Below are positions 34,823-43,916 of a DNA stretch of 64,000 nt, in pieces. The stretch is from Desulfopila aestuarii DSM 18488 (GTDB taxonomy: Bacteria; Desulfobacterota; Desulfobulbia; Desulfobulbales; Desulfocapsaceae). The notes under the pieces are model-generated. The model worked only from the letters and a program-made list of their open reading frames with translations. It was not told the DNA's origin and ran no database searches. The position numbers and the translations under genes are program-made. Where the stretch lies: the NCBI RefSeq assembly GCF_900143695.1, contig NZ_FRFE01000023.1:1-64000 (forward strand), given 5' to 3'. Numbering within the stretch: position 1 is the first letter of the stretch; every line of letters begins with the position of its first letter.

Positions 34823-36346
34823 CTAGAGGGTCACTCCATCCTTGAATATTGCAATTTCGCGGTATCCGTTTTCCTCGTTTTTTGTTTTCAACGTTCCGGA
34901 GGCGATGCTATAGATCATCTGCATAAGTTCAGCCAGTACCGATCCTGCATCTTCAGTAAATAGCCGCCCTGCGTCGAAATCGATCCAGCCGGATTTGCGG
35001 TTTGCAAGCTCACTGTTGCTGGAGATTTTCATCGTTGGTACCGGAGCGCCCAGCGGAGTGCCTCTGCCGGTGGTAAAGAGTATCAAGTGCGCGCCTGCTG
35101 CTGTCATTGCCGTGGTCGAGACAATGTCATTTCCAGGACCTTCAAGGAGTTGAAGTCCTGTTTCGCTCACCCTCTCTCCATAGGCCAGAACTCCACGAAC
35201 TGTGGCATGGCCGCCTTTTTGGACACAACCGAGACTTTTATCTTCAAGGGTTGTTATTCCACCTGCCTTGTTGCCAGGAGACGGGTTTTCGTAAACGACC
35301 TGGTTGTGGCTGGTGTAATAACGTTTAAAGTTGTTTATCAGTTTCACCGTCTTGTCAAAGAGCTCGCGGTTTGCACAGCGGTCCATCAACATTTGTTCGG
35401 CGCCGAACATTTCCGGAACTTCCGTGAGAATGGCTGATCCGCCTAGGTCGGTGATGGTGTCACAAACTCGCCCCACCAGAGCGTTAGCAGTGATGCCGGA
35501 AAAGCCATCGGAGCCGCCGCACTTCATACCAATAATCAGCTCCGAGGCGGGGGTGGGTTCGCGGCGGTACTGTTTTGCAAACGCGGCAAGCTCTTCAAGC
35601 AACCGCCTTCCTTCTCCTACCTCGTCCGGCACGTGTTGGGTGACGAGAAAGCGGATGCGATTTTCGTTATACTCGCCAATCTCACGTTTGAACTCTTCAA
35701 CGGTGTTGTTCTCACAGCCGAGTCCAACGACCAGGACCGCAGCAGTATTGGGATGATGGACCAGATCGGCCAATATTTTCCGGGTAGTGGCATGGTCATC
35801 TCCCATCTGTGAGCATCCATAAGGATGTTTCCAGGCATACACGCCATCAATAGGACCATTGTTGTCTGTTCCCGATAACGTTTTGTCGGCCCAGCTAGCA
35901 AGGCTTTCTGCTGTCACATTCACGCAACCCACAGTCGGAATTACCCATATTTCATTGCGAATTCCGATTTTTCCATTTTCACGACGATAGGTCATGATGG
36001 TGGGAATCTCAGTGGCTGGCTGTGCTCCGGCAGCGTGGCTGGTCATGGGGTTTGGTGTATACGTGTATCTGGCCTCTTCCGAGAGGAGTGTTCTGAGGTT
36101 GTGCACGTGTACGTGATCACCAGCATCAATAGCATCTTTAGCTGCACCGATCGGGTATCCGTATTTGATAATCTTTTCACCTTTCGCTATGTCGCGAAGG
36201 GCAACCTTGTGCCCGGCGGGAATATCGGCAAGAAGTGTCAGTTCACGATCTCTGAGCTGTATGCGGGATCCGGCAGCAAGGTTGATGATGGCAACAGCAA
36301 CCGTATCCTCAGGAGTAATCTGAACAATGTTGTGCTGAGCTTGCAT
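34823..36346 (-). CDS. uxaA: Altronate dehydratase
   Basis: A 507-residue UxaA that dehydrates D-altronate to 2-keto-3-deoxygluconate. It has the small N-terminal SAF-like domain (about 1-90: 'VAVAIINLAAGSRIQLRD', 'PAGHKVALRDIAKGEKIIKY') followed by the catalytic domain: 'GYRRENGKIG'-like 'TYRRENGKIGIRNEIWVIPT', 'HPYGCSQMGDDH', 'VLVVGLGCENNTVEEF', 'GMKCGGSDGFSGITANALVG' and 'FTTGRGTPLGAP'. The Fe-dependent enzyme is full length. I use ATG 36346, preceded by GGAGG. It starts 11 bases past uxaB. Confidence 0.93.
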   Translation of the reverse strand: MQAQHNIVQITPEDTVAVAIINLAAGSRIQLRDRELTLLADIPAGHKVALRDIAKGEKIIKYGYPIGAAKDAIDAGDHVHVHNLRTLLSEEARYTYTPNPMTSHAAGAQPATEIPTIMTYRRENGKIGIRNEIWVIPTVGCVNVTAESLASWADKTLSGTDNNGPIDGVYAWKHPYGCSQMGDDHATTRKILADLVHHPNTAAVLVVGLGCENNTVEEFKREIGEYNENRIRFLVTQHVPDEVGEGRRLLEELAAFAKQYRREPTPASELIIGMKCGGSDGFSGITANALVGRVCDTITDLGGSAILTEVPEMFGAEQMLMDRCANRELFDKTVKLINNFKRYYTSHNQVVYENPSPGNKAGGITTLEDKSLGCVQKGGHATVRGVLAYGERVSETGLQLLEGPGNDIVSTTAMTAAGAHLILFTTGRGTPLGAPVPTMKISSNSELANRKSGWIDFDAGRLFTEDAGSVLAELMQMIYSIASGTLKTKNEENGYREIAIFKDGVTL

Positions 36347-36357
36347 GGTTGCCTCCG

Positions 36358-37836
36358 TCAATCGCACACTTTTTCAAGTGCTGCCTTCATTCCTTCTGAC
36401 CAGATCATTTCAAGTCCTAAACTGACCTGATCTTCAAGCCCGGCGTAGCTGGTCAGATCCTCGCCCCACCAGGAACTGTCGGAAAGTACCGCTTTAGTAA
36501 TTTTTCGTGCTCTCTCGTCAGCTTCACCGCCTTCGCGATAAAGAGCGGCAAAGCGTTGAAGTACCGCCAGGTCATCCTTAATGGCGTAGGGTTTACCATT
36601 CCGCACTCCTTCCAGCTCGCCGTTCACTATCTCCGTTCCTTGGTAAAAAGCGATGAGTGCTGCGAGTGAGAAGGCGAGGGCAGGAGGCACCTTGCCGGTT
36701 TTGCCAATGAAAGCAATAAGGGAGGGAAGATCACGTGTTTTGAATTTGGACACCGAGTTGAGTGTTATCGAAAGCAGTAAATGCTTGATATACGGATTGG
36801 CAAAGCGTTCAAGCACATCGCTGGCATAGGTTTTCAGCTCAGTTTCGTCGCCGTCCATCGAGGGGATGATTTCATCATAAATCCCCTTTTTCATAAAACG
36901 ATATACCAGCTCGTCCTTTATGCATTCCTCAACAGTGTCAAGGCCGTAGAGAAACGCTGCAGGTACGGTCAAGGTGTGCGCGCCGTTTAAAATGCGGACT
37001 TTACGGGTACGGTAGAAGCTCATGTCTTTCGTCCAGATGACATTGAGCCCTGCTGCGACGAGGGGGAATTCCTTGCTGTAATCCTTCCTGGTTTCGATAA
37101 CCCAGAGATGAAAGATTTCGGCTGCATCAAGAAGGTTGTCGATATATCCCGTTTTATTGGTGAGTCCGGCAGCTTCTTCTTTTGGATAACCAGGGACAAT
37201 ACGATCAACAAGGCTATTGCAGAAGTCGCAGGCTGTGTTGACCCAGTCAATAAAATCGTCATCAAGGTTCCAGGCTGCTGCATGACGGAGTACGTATTCT
37301 TTGAGTTTATCGCCATTTTTATCGATCAATTCGCATGGGATAAAGACGAGCCCCTTTGATGTGTCTCCACTGAAATGACGGAACCGGTGTGCCAGGAAGG
37401 AAGTGACTTTGCCTGGGAAAGATTGTTGCGGTTGATCATCTGGTTTGTCAGTTGCAGACCAGGCAATACCTGCTTCCGTGGTATTGGAGAGAATGAAACG
37501 GAGATCAGGGTTTTCCGCACACTTCAAGTACTCGTCATATTCAGAATATGGATTTATGCATCTGCTGACAGAATTGATGAGTCTCAGTTCTTCAACTGTT
37601 TTGCCATCCTGAACACCTCGAAGTACAGTCGTATAAAGACCGTGCTGGTTATTAATCATCTCTGCCAGCCCACGTTCTATAGGCTGAATCAGCACGACGT
37701 TGCCGTTGAAATCGGTCTTTTCGTTGGTTATGTCAATCATCCAGTCGGAAAATGCGCGAAGGAAATTTCCTTCTCCGAACTGAAGAATTCTTTCCGGCCG
37801 TTTGACTGGTTTTTGTACGTCAGTAATTGCTTTCAT
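36358..37836 (-). CDS. uxaB: Tagaturonate reductase (altronate oxidoreductase)
   Basis: A 492-residue member of the mannitol dehydrogenase-type polyol reductases. It reduces D-tagaturonate to D-altronate with NADH. 'ERILQFGEGNFLRAFSDWMI' is the nucleotide-binding start. 'LRFILSNTTEAGIAWSATDK', 'VFIPCELIDKNGDKL' and the catalytic stretch 'RKVRILNGAHTLTVPAAFLY' (Lys/Asn/His) follow. UxaB-specific features and the tight link to uxaA argue against UxuB or mannitol dehydrogenase. GGAG lies before the ATG. Confidence 0.9.
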   Translation of the reverse strand: MKAITDVQKPVKRPERILQFGEGNFLRAFSDWMIDITNEKTDFNGNVVLIQPIERGLAEMINNQHGLYTTVLRGVQDGKTVEELRLINSVSRCINPYSEYDEYLKCAENPDLRFILSNTTEAGIAWSATDKPDDQPQQSFPGKVTSFLAHRFRHFSGDTSKGLVFIPCELIDKNGDKLKEYVLRHAAAWNLDDDFIDWVNTACDFCNSLVDRIVPGYPKEEAAGLTNKTGYIDNLLDAAEIFHLWVIETRKDYSKEFPLVAAGLNVIWTKDMSFYRTRKVRILNGAHTLTVPAAFLYGLDTVEECIKDELVYRFMKKGIYDEIIPSMDGDETELKTYASDVLERFANPYIKHLLLSITLNSVSKFKTRDLPSLIAFIGKTGKVPPALAFSLAALIAFYQGTEIVNGELEGVRNGKPYAIKDDLAVLQRFAALYREGGEADERARKITKAVLSDSSWWGEDLTSYAGLEDQVSLGLEMIWSEGMKAALEKVCD

Positions 37837-38037
37837 GAGTTACTCCAGATCATCAAGGCTGTCTTTCCGGTAAGGTTGCAGGTTATGAGCATTGCATGGA
37901 TAATTTTTTAAACGAGAAAGAGAGACAGCTAAAAAAATTGTATCGTATTCTTGTACGGTAAATTCGAGACGTATTGCGTGGTGATCAATGTGTGACCAAG
38001 ATGCAGGGAAAAGAAAGTGGCGGGTGATATAATGCAA

Positions 38038-39069
38038 TCAGCGCAACACCCCCGCGTCTTTGGTTGCCAGAAGTCTGTCCAATTCGGGCAGTGAGAACAT
38101 TGAATTATCTCCAGGGGTTGTCATGGCGAGCGCTCCATGCACAACTCCGTAATCTATGGTCTTCTGCAATGGTAGATTTTCCAGTCGCCCATGAATGATC
38201 CCTGCTGCAAAAGCGTCACCTGCGCCAACCCTGTCATAGATCTCCAGATTCTCGAAACGGACACCTTGGTGGAAATCACCTTCGTGCCATAATAGGCCAC
38301 TCCAGTCATTCACATTTGCTGATTTAACAACCCGCATCGTTGAGGCGATGGTTTTCAGCTGTGGATGAGTTTCGGCCGTTTTGAGTATCGCCTGGCGAAA
38401 GAGTTCGGTTTCCAGGCCTTCAGGGCTTCTCTCCAGTTCCTCTATGCCGAAAAGCACATCAACATGCGGGAGAAGCATCTGGTTGACCTCTTTGGCTTTG
38501 TCCTTGCCGCCAAACCTTTGCCACAGGGAAGGGCGATAGTTCAGGTCATAGGAAACGATTGTGCCGTGACTGCGAGCAGCCTGCATGGCTTCGAGGACAA
38601 CGGCGGCAGAACTGCGCGATAGTCCCGCCATGATTCCACCGGTATGAAACCAGCGTACACCGCATTTCCCAAAGATATGTTCCCAGTCGATCTGGCCCGG
38701 CTGCAATTGCGAGATGGCGCTATGTCCGCGATCGGAAGCACCGACCGCTGGGCGCAATCCGAAGCCTTTCTCGAGGAAATAAATACCGTTTCTGCAGGAC
38801 TCGCCAATGCCATCATATGGAAGCCATTGGATAAGGTCGGTATTGACCCCGCCGGCGGAGATGCGATTTTTAATAAGGCGGCCGATTTCGTTTTCAACAA
38901 GAGCCGTTACAACAGCTGTTCGTTTGCCAAAGCAGTGGCTTAAACCACGTACAACGTTGTATTCGCCGCCACCTTCCCACACCTTGAAGGTTTCGGCCGT
39001 GGCAATCCGGGTGTCGCCTGGATCAAATCGCAGCATTACTTCGCCAAAGGCGAGACAATCAAACATCAT
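38038..39069 (-). CDS. kdgK: 2-keto-3-deoxygluconate kinase
   Basis: A 343-residue PfkB-family sugar kinase that phosphorylates KDG to KDPG. 'LAFGEVMLRFDPGDTRIATA' and 'GGEYNVVRGLSHCFGKRTAV' form the N-terminal substrate lid. 'VSYDLNYRPSLW' is typical of KdgK. The C-terminal signature 'YDRVGAGDAFAAGIIHG' holds the catalytic Asp and anion hole. Neighbours uxaB and eda support the assignment over fructokinase. Confidence 0.9.
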   Translation of the reverse strand: MMFDCLAFGEVMLRFDPGDTRIATAETFKVWEGGGEYNVVRGLSHCFGKRTAVVTALVENEIGRLIKNRISAGGVNTDLIQWLPYDGIGESCRNGIYFLEKGFGLRPAVGASDRGHSAISQLQPGQIDWEHIFGKCGVRWFHTGGIMAGLSRSSAAVVLEAMQAARSHGTIVSYDLNYRPSLWQRFGGKDKAKEVNQMLLPHVDVLFGIEELERSPEGLETELFRQAILKTAETHPQLKTIASTMRVVKSANVNDWSGLLWHEGDFHQGVRFENLEIYDRVGAGDAFAAGIIHGRLENLPLQKTIDYGVVHGALAMTTPGDNSMFSLPELDRLLATKDAGVLR

Positions 39070-39134
39070 GGTGACTTTCCTGTTTCAATAGAGGTTGCCA
39101 GAATCGGTTATACTGGAAGTGTCCTATTCGATTC

Positions 39135-39752
39135 TCAGTGAAGGAGTTTGACAACACGCTGTATTTCATCATGAATTATGGAAAACCGGCGATTTCGAAT
39201 CCACTGAGATTGTACCATCCAGCTTCCGCCACAGGCGACAACCTGTTTAATGGCCAGATAATCTTCGAGATTCTCTGATGTTATACCTCCGGTCGGCATG
39301 AATTGCACAGTTTGGAAGACACTGCCGAGGGTTGTCAGCATCTTGACGCCTCCCAACTGTTCCGCCGGGAAAAACTTCACGGTTCTCAATCCGGCCTCCA
39401 GAGCAAGCTGAATCTCGGTAGGAGTCGCACAGCCCGGGAAAACAGGTACGTTATTTTTCAGGCACCACTCGACCAGGCTGACACTCATTCCCGGAGAGAC
39501 GATGAAACGTGAGCCGTTGTCAACTGCGGCTTTAGCCTGTTCAATGTTCAGGACAGTGCCGGCACCGACAACGATGTCCGTTCGTTTCGCCATTGTCTTT
39601 ATAGCTTCCAGGGCGACGCTGGTTCTGAGGGTAATTTCAACGCATCCCAAACCGCCAGATACGATTGCGTCCGCGAGAGGTGCAGCGTCTTGCGCATCGT
39701 CGATAACGACTACAGGTATGAGTCGATGCTTTTTCAGTTCATCGCTGAACAC
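39135..39752 (-). CDS. eda: KDPG/KHG aldolase
   Basis: A 205-residue class I aldolase that splits KDPG into pyruvate and glyceraldehyde 3-phosphate. 'PLADAIVSGGLGCVEITLRT' contains the catalytic Glu, 'VVGAGTVLNIEQAKAAVDNG' follows, and the Schiff-base lysine is in 'LRTVKFFPAEQLGG'. 'FMPTGGITSENLEDYL' binds phosphate. Full length. It lies between the RpiR regulator and kdgK and is probably cotranscribed with both. Confidence 0.92.
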   Translation of the reverse strand: MFSDELKKHRLIPVVVIDDAQDAAPLADAIVSGGLGCVEITLRTSVALEAIKTMAKRTDIVVGAGTVLNIEQAKAAVDNGSRFIVSPGMSVSLVEWCLKNNVPVFPGCATPTEIQLALEAGLRTVKFFPAEQLGGVKMLTTLGSVFQTVQFMPTGGITSENLEDYLAIKQVVACGGSWMVQSQWIRNRRFSIIHDEIQRVVKLLH

Positions 39753-39877
39753 TGGTATGTCTCCTTAAATGATGATTCTCATTCTGCTGGTTTGAGGGCC
39801 TGCTTGACTGGCACCGGGTTTATCTCTTCTGCTGGGCTTGGTGTGCAGTTGGGGGCCTCAAAGGTAATCATTGTATA

Positions 39878-40720
39878 TTAATGACGTTTGTCGACAAGTG
39901 AGCGTTTGACTCTGTCAAGTCGGTCTTTTGTACCGTGAAAGTTTTTCATGGCGACAGCCACAAAAAGCACATCAAGAATTGCAAGCTGGACCAAACGGGA
40001 TGTCATTGGAGCAAGAAGTATTGCCGCCTCCTGGGAATGGGCAGAAAGAGCAATATCGCAATATTTAATGAGTGGTGCGTTCTCATTTCCAACAATGCCT
40101 ATAACTTTAGCTCCGGATTTGGCAGCTATTCTGGCGCTATCGATAAGGTCTTTGCTGGAACCGGTGTGCGAGATGGCAACGATAACGTCCTCTGGTGTCA
40201 GGAGGGCCGCAGACATGACCTGCATGTGCGAGTCATCCTGCGCCGCACATGGAATGCCCAGGCGAAAAAATTTATGATACGCGTCTTTGGCCACGATCGC
40301 AGAACCGCCAAATCCATAAAATTCAACTCGCCGCGCCGAATGGAGTAGTTGCACCGCTTTTTCAAGATCATCAAGATTAAGTTTATTCAGCGTGTTGCTG
40401 ATAGCTTCACTGTGTGCGTTGATGACTTTGCCGGCGATTCCAGCCAGGGAGTCTTCTGTACTGATATTTTCAAATATATATTTGGATGACGGCAGATCTC
40501 TCGCCAGATTGAGACGCAGCTCCATGTAGCCACCAAGGCCAAGTTTGCGACAAAAACGGATGACCGTGGGCTCGCTGGTGCCTGATTTCTCTGCAAGTTC
40601 GGTGATCGATGAAGTGACTACCGCTTTTGGATCTCCAAGAACACAGGTGGCGACTTTTTTCTCAGATTTCCTGAGAGAATCAAGCGAATTTCTGATGAGA
40701 GCAATTGTATCTGTTGTCAT
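39878..40720 (-). CDS. RpiR-family transcription regulator of uronate genes
   Basis: A 280-residue regulator. The N-terminal helix-turn-helix is 'SITELAEKSGTSEPTVIRFC' then RKLGLGGYMEL. The C-terminal SIS domain (about 120-250), with 'RVEFYGFGGSAIVAKDAYHK' and 'VIAISHTGSSKDLIDSARIA', binds phosphosugars, so KDPG or 6-phosphogluconate is a likely ligand. It is first of a run leading into eda, kdgK, uxaB and uxaA. Its promoter carries the 17-base palindrome that also covers a promoter upstream of the TRAP operon, which suggests autoregulation and control of uptake. Confidence 0.85.
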   Translation of the reverse strand: MTTDTIALIRNSLDSLRKSEKKVATCVLGDPKAVVTSSITELAEKSGTSEPTVIRFCRKLGLGGYMELRLNLARDLPSSKYIFENISTEDSLAGIAGKVINAHSEAISNTLNKLNLDDLEKAVQLLHSARRVEFYGFGGSAIVAKDAYHKFFRLGIPCAAQDDSHMQVMSAALLTPEDVIVAISHTGSSKDLIDSARIAAKSGAKVIGIVGNENAPLIKYCDIALSAHSQEAAILLAPMTSRLVQLAILDVLFVAVAMKNFHGTKDRLDRVKRSLVDKRH

Positions 40721-40767
40721 TTTCGTTGGTTAATAGGTGATAACGATTTATAGGTTGCAGGATAATG

Positions 40768-40800
40768 TTGTAAATTTACTACAAGCCAGGTCGGTGTCAA
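40768..40800 (-). promoter_or_regulatory. rpiR-type gene promoter with overlapping operator
   Basis: On the minus strand: -35 TTGACA (40800-40795), 16 bases, -10 TAAATT (40778-40773). The operator TTGTAGTAAATTTACAA (40784-40768, arms TTGTA/TACAA) covers the -10. The same arrangement and nearly the same 17-mer occur at 44346-44378. Confidence 0.7.
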
Positions 40801-40984
40801 TCTTAAACAGTAATCCATGGTAGTGCAGTAACCCGCTATCACAACGAGAAATTATTTAATTCGGAAAAAGTTGTTGCCGCTTTTCTCTGGTTCTTGAGCC
40901 ATATCTGAGAACTTCTTAAAGGAGCTCTCTTTCGGTGTGGAGGTTATATTTTTCTTTACCTGAGTTGTGGTTGTTGGTTGGTGC

Positions 40985-41013
40985 CGAGAAGTCCAGATAT
41001 TCTGGACTTCTCG
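40985..41013 (-). terminator. Hairpin after dctM
   Basis: CGAGAAGTCCAGA and TCTGGACTTCTCG form a perfect 13-base stem with a three-base loop, 24 bases past the dctM stop. There is no T run, but the stem is very strong. Confidence 0.65.
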
Positions 41014-41037
41014 CCTGTCTGTTGATGACGTGTAGAG

Positions 41038-42324
41038 TTACAGCAGGCCGGCAATCCGTGGAAGCCACAACGAAATTTCGGGTATGTACGTAATGAGCAT
41101 GAGCACTGTAAGCAAGCCGAAGTAAAAGGGAAGCATTGCCTTGGTAACCTTCTCAATCGACAAGTTGGCCACAGCGCTGCCGACAAAGAGAACAGAGCCG
41201 ACTGGCGGAGTGATCAAGCCAACTCCGAGGTTGATCATCATGATCATGCCGAAGTGTACAGGGTCGATGCCTAGGGTTTTTATGACCGGTAACAGCATGG
41301 GGGTCAGGATGAGGATGAGCGGAGCCATATCCATCAGTGTTCCCAGCATCAGCAACATGATATTGATGCACATCAGGATGATGTAACGGTTGTCTGAGAG
41401 GGCTGAGAAAAATGCCGTGATTTTCATCGGGATCTGCATGAGCGTCAGGATATATCCAAAACTGGCAGCAAAGCCGATAAGGATCATGACAATTGTTACG
41501 GTCTTGACCGTGCGATGCATAAGAATGGGTAGCTGGCTCCATTTGTAGTCGCGATAGATAAACATTGTGACGAAAAAGGCCCAGGCGCAGGCTATGGATG
41601 CCGATTCGGTGGCGGTAAAGATACCAGAGAGAATGCCGCCCAGGATAATGACTACGGTTAAAAGTCCCCATGTGGCTTCGCGTACAATCCGAATTGCCTG
41701 TGACAAGGGGATTACTTCACCTTTTGGATAGTTACGTTTTTTTGCAAAAAAGAGGCACATACCCATCATGGTCAGGCCAAGAAGAATTCCCGGCATCACG
41801 CCTGCGAGAAACAGTGACGCGATGGAGACCGTGCCGCCTGCTGCCAGCGAGTAAATGACTGAGTTGTGTGAGGGCGGAATGAGGATGGCCTGTACGGAAC
41901 CAGAGCAGGTCACGGCGGTTGCAAATTCACGCGGATACCCTTTTTTTTCCATTTCTGGGATGAGTACTGTGCCGATAGATGCTGTATCTGCAACGGAAGA
42001 GCCAGAGATGGCACCGAAAAATGTCGACGCCAGGATGTTGACGAGCGACATGCCGCCGCGTATGAAGCCGACAAATACTGCGGCGAAATTGACCAGTCGA
42101 TGGGCGATGCCACCTTCGGCCATGATGGCTCCTGCCAGCACGAAAAACGGAATGGCGAGAAGGGAGAACTTGTTTACGCCGCTGGCGATCTGAATCATTA
42201 CGGCATCAAGCGGCAGATCAATAAGTAGAGCACCGATGACTGAAACCAGTCCCAGGGTGTATGCCACTGGCACCCCTATGGCAATCAGAACAAAAAGGCT
42301 ACCGATCAGGATGTAAGGTTCCAT
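41038..42324 (-). CDS. dctM: TRAP transporter large permease (DctM)
   Basis: A 428-residue membrane protein with about 12 helices that forms the Na+-driven transport channel of a TRAP system. Family stretches include 'GVPVAYTLGLVSVIGALL', 'GGIAHRLVNFAAVFVGFIRG', 'FFGAISGSSVADTASIGTVL', 'VTCSGSVQAILIPPSHNSVI' and 'GVGLITPPVGSVLFVGSAVA'. It lies three bases past dctQ. With the DctP of YiaO/UxuT type and uronate genes on both sides, the substrate is probably a hexuronate or related sugar acid. Confidence 0.9.
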   Translation of the reverse strand: MEPYILIGSLFVLIAIGVPVAYTLGLVSVIGALLIDLPLDAVMIQIASGVNKFSLLAIPFFVLAGAIMAEGGIAHRLVNFAAVFVGFIRGGMSLVNILASTFFGAISGSSVADTASIGTVLIPEMEKKGYPREFATAVTCSGSVQAILIPPSHNSVIYSLAAGGTVSIASLFLAGVMPGILLGLTMMGMCLFFAKKRNYPKGEVIPLSQAIRIVREATWGLLTVVIILGGILSGIFTATESASIACAWAFFVTMFIYRDYKWSQLPILMHRTVKTVTIVMILIGFAASFGYILTLMQIPMKITAFFSALSDNRYIILMCINIMLLMLGTLMDMAPLILILTPMLLPVIKTLGIDPVHFGMIMMINLGVGLITPPVGSVLFVGSAVANLSIEKVTKAMLPFYFGLLTVLMLITYIPEISLWLPRIAGLL

Positions 42325-42327
42325 AAT

Positions 42328-42870
42328 TTATTCTCCATCCGTTGAGTGGTTGTCGTTTTCGCTGCCGGGGCTGCCGATTCTGACAATTTTGCGAAGATGT
42401 TGAGGGCCGAAGGCTATGCGTTCGATAACAAACAGTACAGTGATGACCGAGCCAATTGGGAGTGGAAGGTATGTTAGGCCAACACGCAAGACAGGAAACT
42501 CTGCGATATATTGATCCCAGGTAACCATGCAGAGGGAAAATCCATATCGGGCGACAAAGAGGGCCAGGGCGATCATCAAAACGTCGACGAGTTGGGAAAA
42601 AAACTTCTGGAGGCCGGGAGGAATCCTGTCGGTGACCATGGTGACTGCTATATGAGCACCGGCCCGATAGCCTGCGGCAGCACCAAAGAAGGTAAAAATG
42701 ATCATGCAAAGAATTGCTAGTGGTTCCGGCCACATCGACCCGTGACCGAGCACGTATCGGTTAAACACCCCGATGGGGATGACGATCGTCATGACAAAGA
42801 GTGATATGCCCGAGGTCCAGATGCACATGCGATAAAGCACATCCATCAGCGTGAGTATTGTTTCTTTCAT
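42328..42870 (-). CDS. dctQ: TRAP transporter small permease (DctQ)
   Basis: A 180-residue protein with four membrane helices: 'GISLFVMTIVIPIGVFNRYV' then 'EPLAILCMIIFTFFGAAAGY', 'VDVLMIALALFVARYGFSLC' and 'LPLPIGSVITVLFVIERIAF'. 'RAGAHIAVTMVTDRIPPGLQ' is the typical DctQ loop. It is the small structural subunit that pairs with DctM. The C-terminus is cytoplasmic and charged. Confidence 0.88.
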   Translation of the reverse strand: MKETILTLMDVLYRMCIWTSGISLFVMTIVIPIGVFNRYVLGHGSMWPEPLAILCMIIFTFFGAAAGYRAGAHIAVTMVTDRIPPGLQKFFSQLVDVLMIALALFVARYGFSLCMVTWDQYIAEFPVLRVGLTYLPLPIGSVITVLFVIERIAFGPQHLRKIVRIGSPGSENDNHSTDGE

Positions 42871-42899
42871 TTTGTGAGAATCCCCGCGAAGTGCTGAGG

Positions 42900-42919
42900 G
42901 CGGGCTGGTGCCCGCCCGG
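42900..42919 (-). terminator. Intercistronic hairpin between dctP and dctQ
   Basis: GGGCGGGC and GCCCGCCC form a perfect 8-base GC stem around TGGT. As with the aapJ-aapQ hairpin, it probably lets the binding protein be made in excess of the permease. Confidence 0.65.
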
Positions 42920-42935
42920 GAACGGCAGTCAGCTA

Positions 42936-43916
42936 CTATTTTACAGCTTCAATACGTTTGATCAGCTCTGCATAATCCTTTCCGTATTTTTCACGTACAG
43001 GTGCAGTTGCGTCATAAAAAACCTTTTTGTCGACCTCGATGAACTCGACACCGGCTTTTTTAACGGCTGCTACAGATTCTGCGACCTTTGCATCCCAAAG
43101 TTCACGCTGTTCCATCTGTGCTTCACGGGCCAGCTTCTTGATAAGTGCCTGATCGTCGGCAGAGAGTTTGTCCCAAGTGATTTTGGACATAACAAAAATC
43201 TCGGGAATCATCAGGTGTCCGGTCAGAGAGTAATACGGTGCAACAGTGAAATGGTTTTGGGTGAAGTAGGTCGGAGGGTTATTTTCGGCGCCGTCAACGA
43301 CACCAGTCTGCAGGGCACTGTAAAGCTCGCCAAAGCCCATGGAGATGCCGTTGCCACCCATGGCATTCATGGTGTCAACAAACAACGGGTTGCCCATCAT
43401 GCGGATTTTCATGCCTTGGAGGTCTGCCTGGGTCTTAACCGGTTTTTTGGTATACAGGTTACGGGTACCGCCATCCATCCAGCCCAGTGCAACCAGTTTG
43501 GCTGGACTTGCAGTTATTTTTGCCAGGAGTTCGTCGCCAATTTCGCCATCAATGACCGCGCGCATGTGTGCTTCATCGCGGAAAACAAACGGCATGTTGA
43601 AAACGTTGACTTCAGGTACAACAGGACCAACCGGACCGAGAGAGGTACGAAGGATGTCGATGGCGCCGACTTGTGTCTGCTCGATCATTGCTTTTTCGTC
43701 GCCGAGGATGGCGCCCGGAAACATCTTGAGGGTGATTCGGCCGTTGGTTGCGGCCTCAAGTTTTTGGCCAAGATGCTCCATTGCTACCACGTTTGGATAG
43801 CCTTCCGGATGAACATCTGCTGCCTTCAGGGTCATGTTGGCGGATGCAGGGGCTGACATCATAGTCAGGGAACCGATTGCGAGAGCGAGACCAACAAGTG
43901 ACTTGCGAAACTTCAT
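42936..43916 (-). CDS. dctP: TRAP transporter periplasmic binding protein (DctP)
   Basis: A 326-residue solute-binding protein. The start is ATG 43916 behind AAGGAGG. The longer frame upstream is ignored because the signal peptide begins here (MKFRKSLVGLALAIGSLTMM, cut near ASA|NMTL). 'AADVHPEGYPNVVAMEHLGQ', 'ILRTSLGPVGPVVPEVNVFN', 'LVALGWMDGGTRNLYTKKPV' (with the ligand-binding Arg), 'GMKIRMMGNPLFVDTMNAMG' and 'GVVDGAENNPPTYFTQNHF' are DctP/YiaO family features. Uronate context points to glucuronate or galacturonate. Confidence 0.88.
   Translation of the reverse strand: MKFRKSLVGLALAIGSLTMMSAPASANMTLKAADVHPEGYPNVVAMEHLGQKLEAATNGRITLKMFPGAILGDEKAMIEQTQVGAIDILRTSLGPVGPVVPEVNVFNMPFVFRDEAHMRAVIDGEIGDELLAKITASPAKLVALGWMDGGTRNLYTKKPVKTQADLQGMKIRMMGNPLFVDTMNAMGGNGISMGFGELYSALQTGVVDGAENNPPTYFTQNHFTVAPYYSLTGHLMIPEIFVMSKITWDKLSADDQALIKKLAREAQMEQRELWDAKVAESVAAVKKAGVEFIEVDKKVFYDATAPVREKYGKDYAELIKRIEAVK

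Noticed and set aside
42858-43856. 332-residue plus-strand open frame
   Set aside because: It is antisense to dctP and lacks family features. dctP on the other strand has a signal peptide and all conserved blocks.
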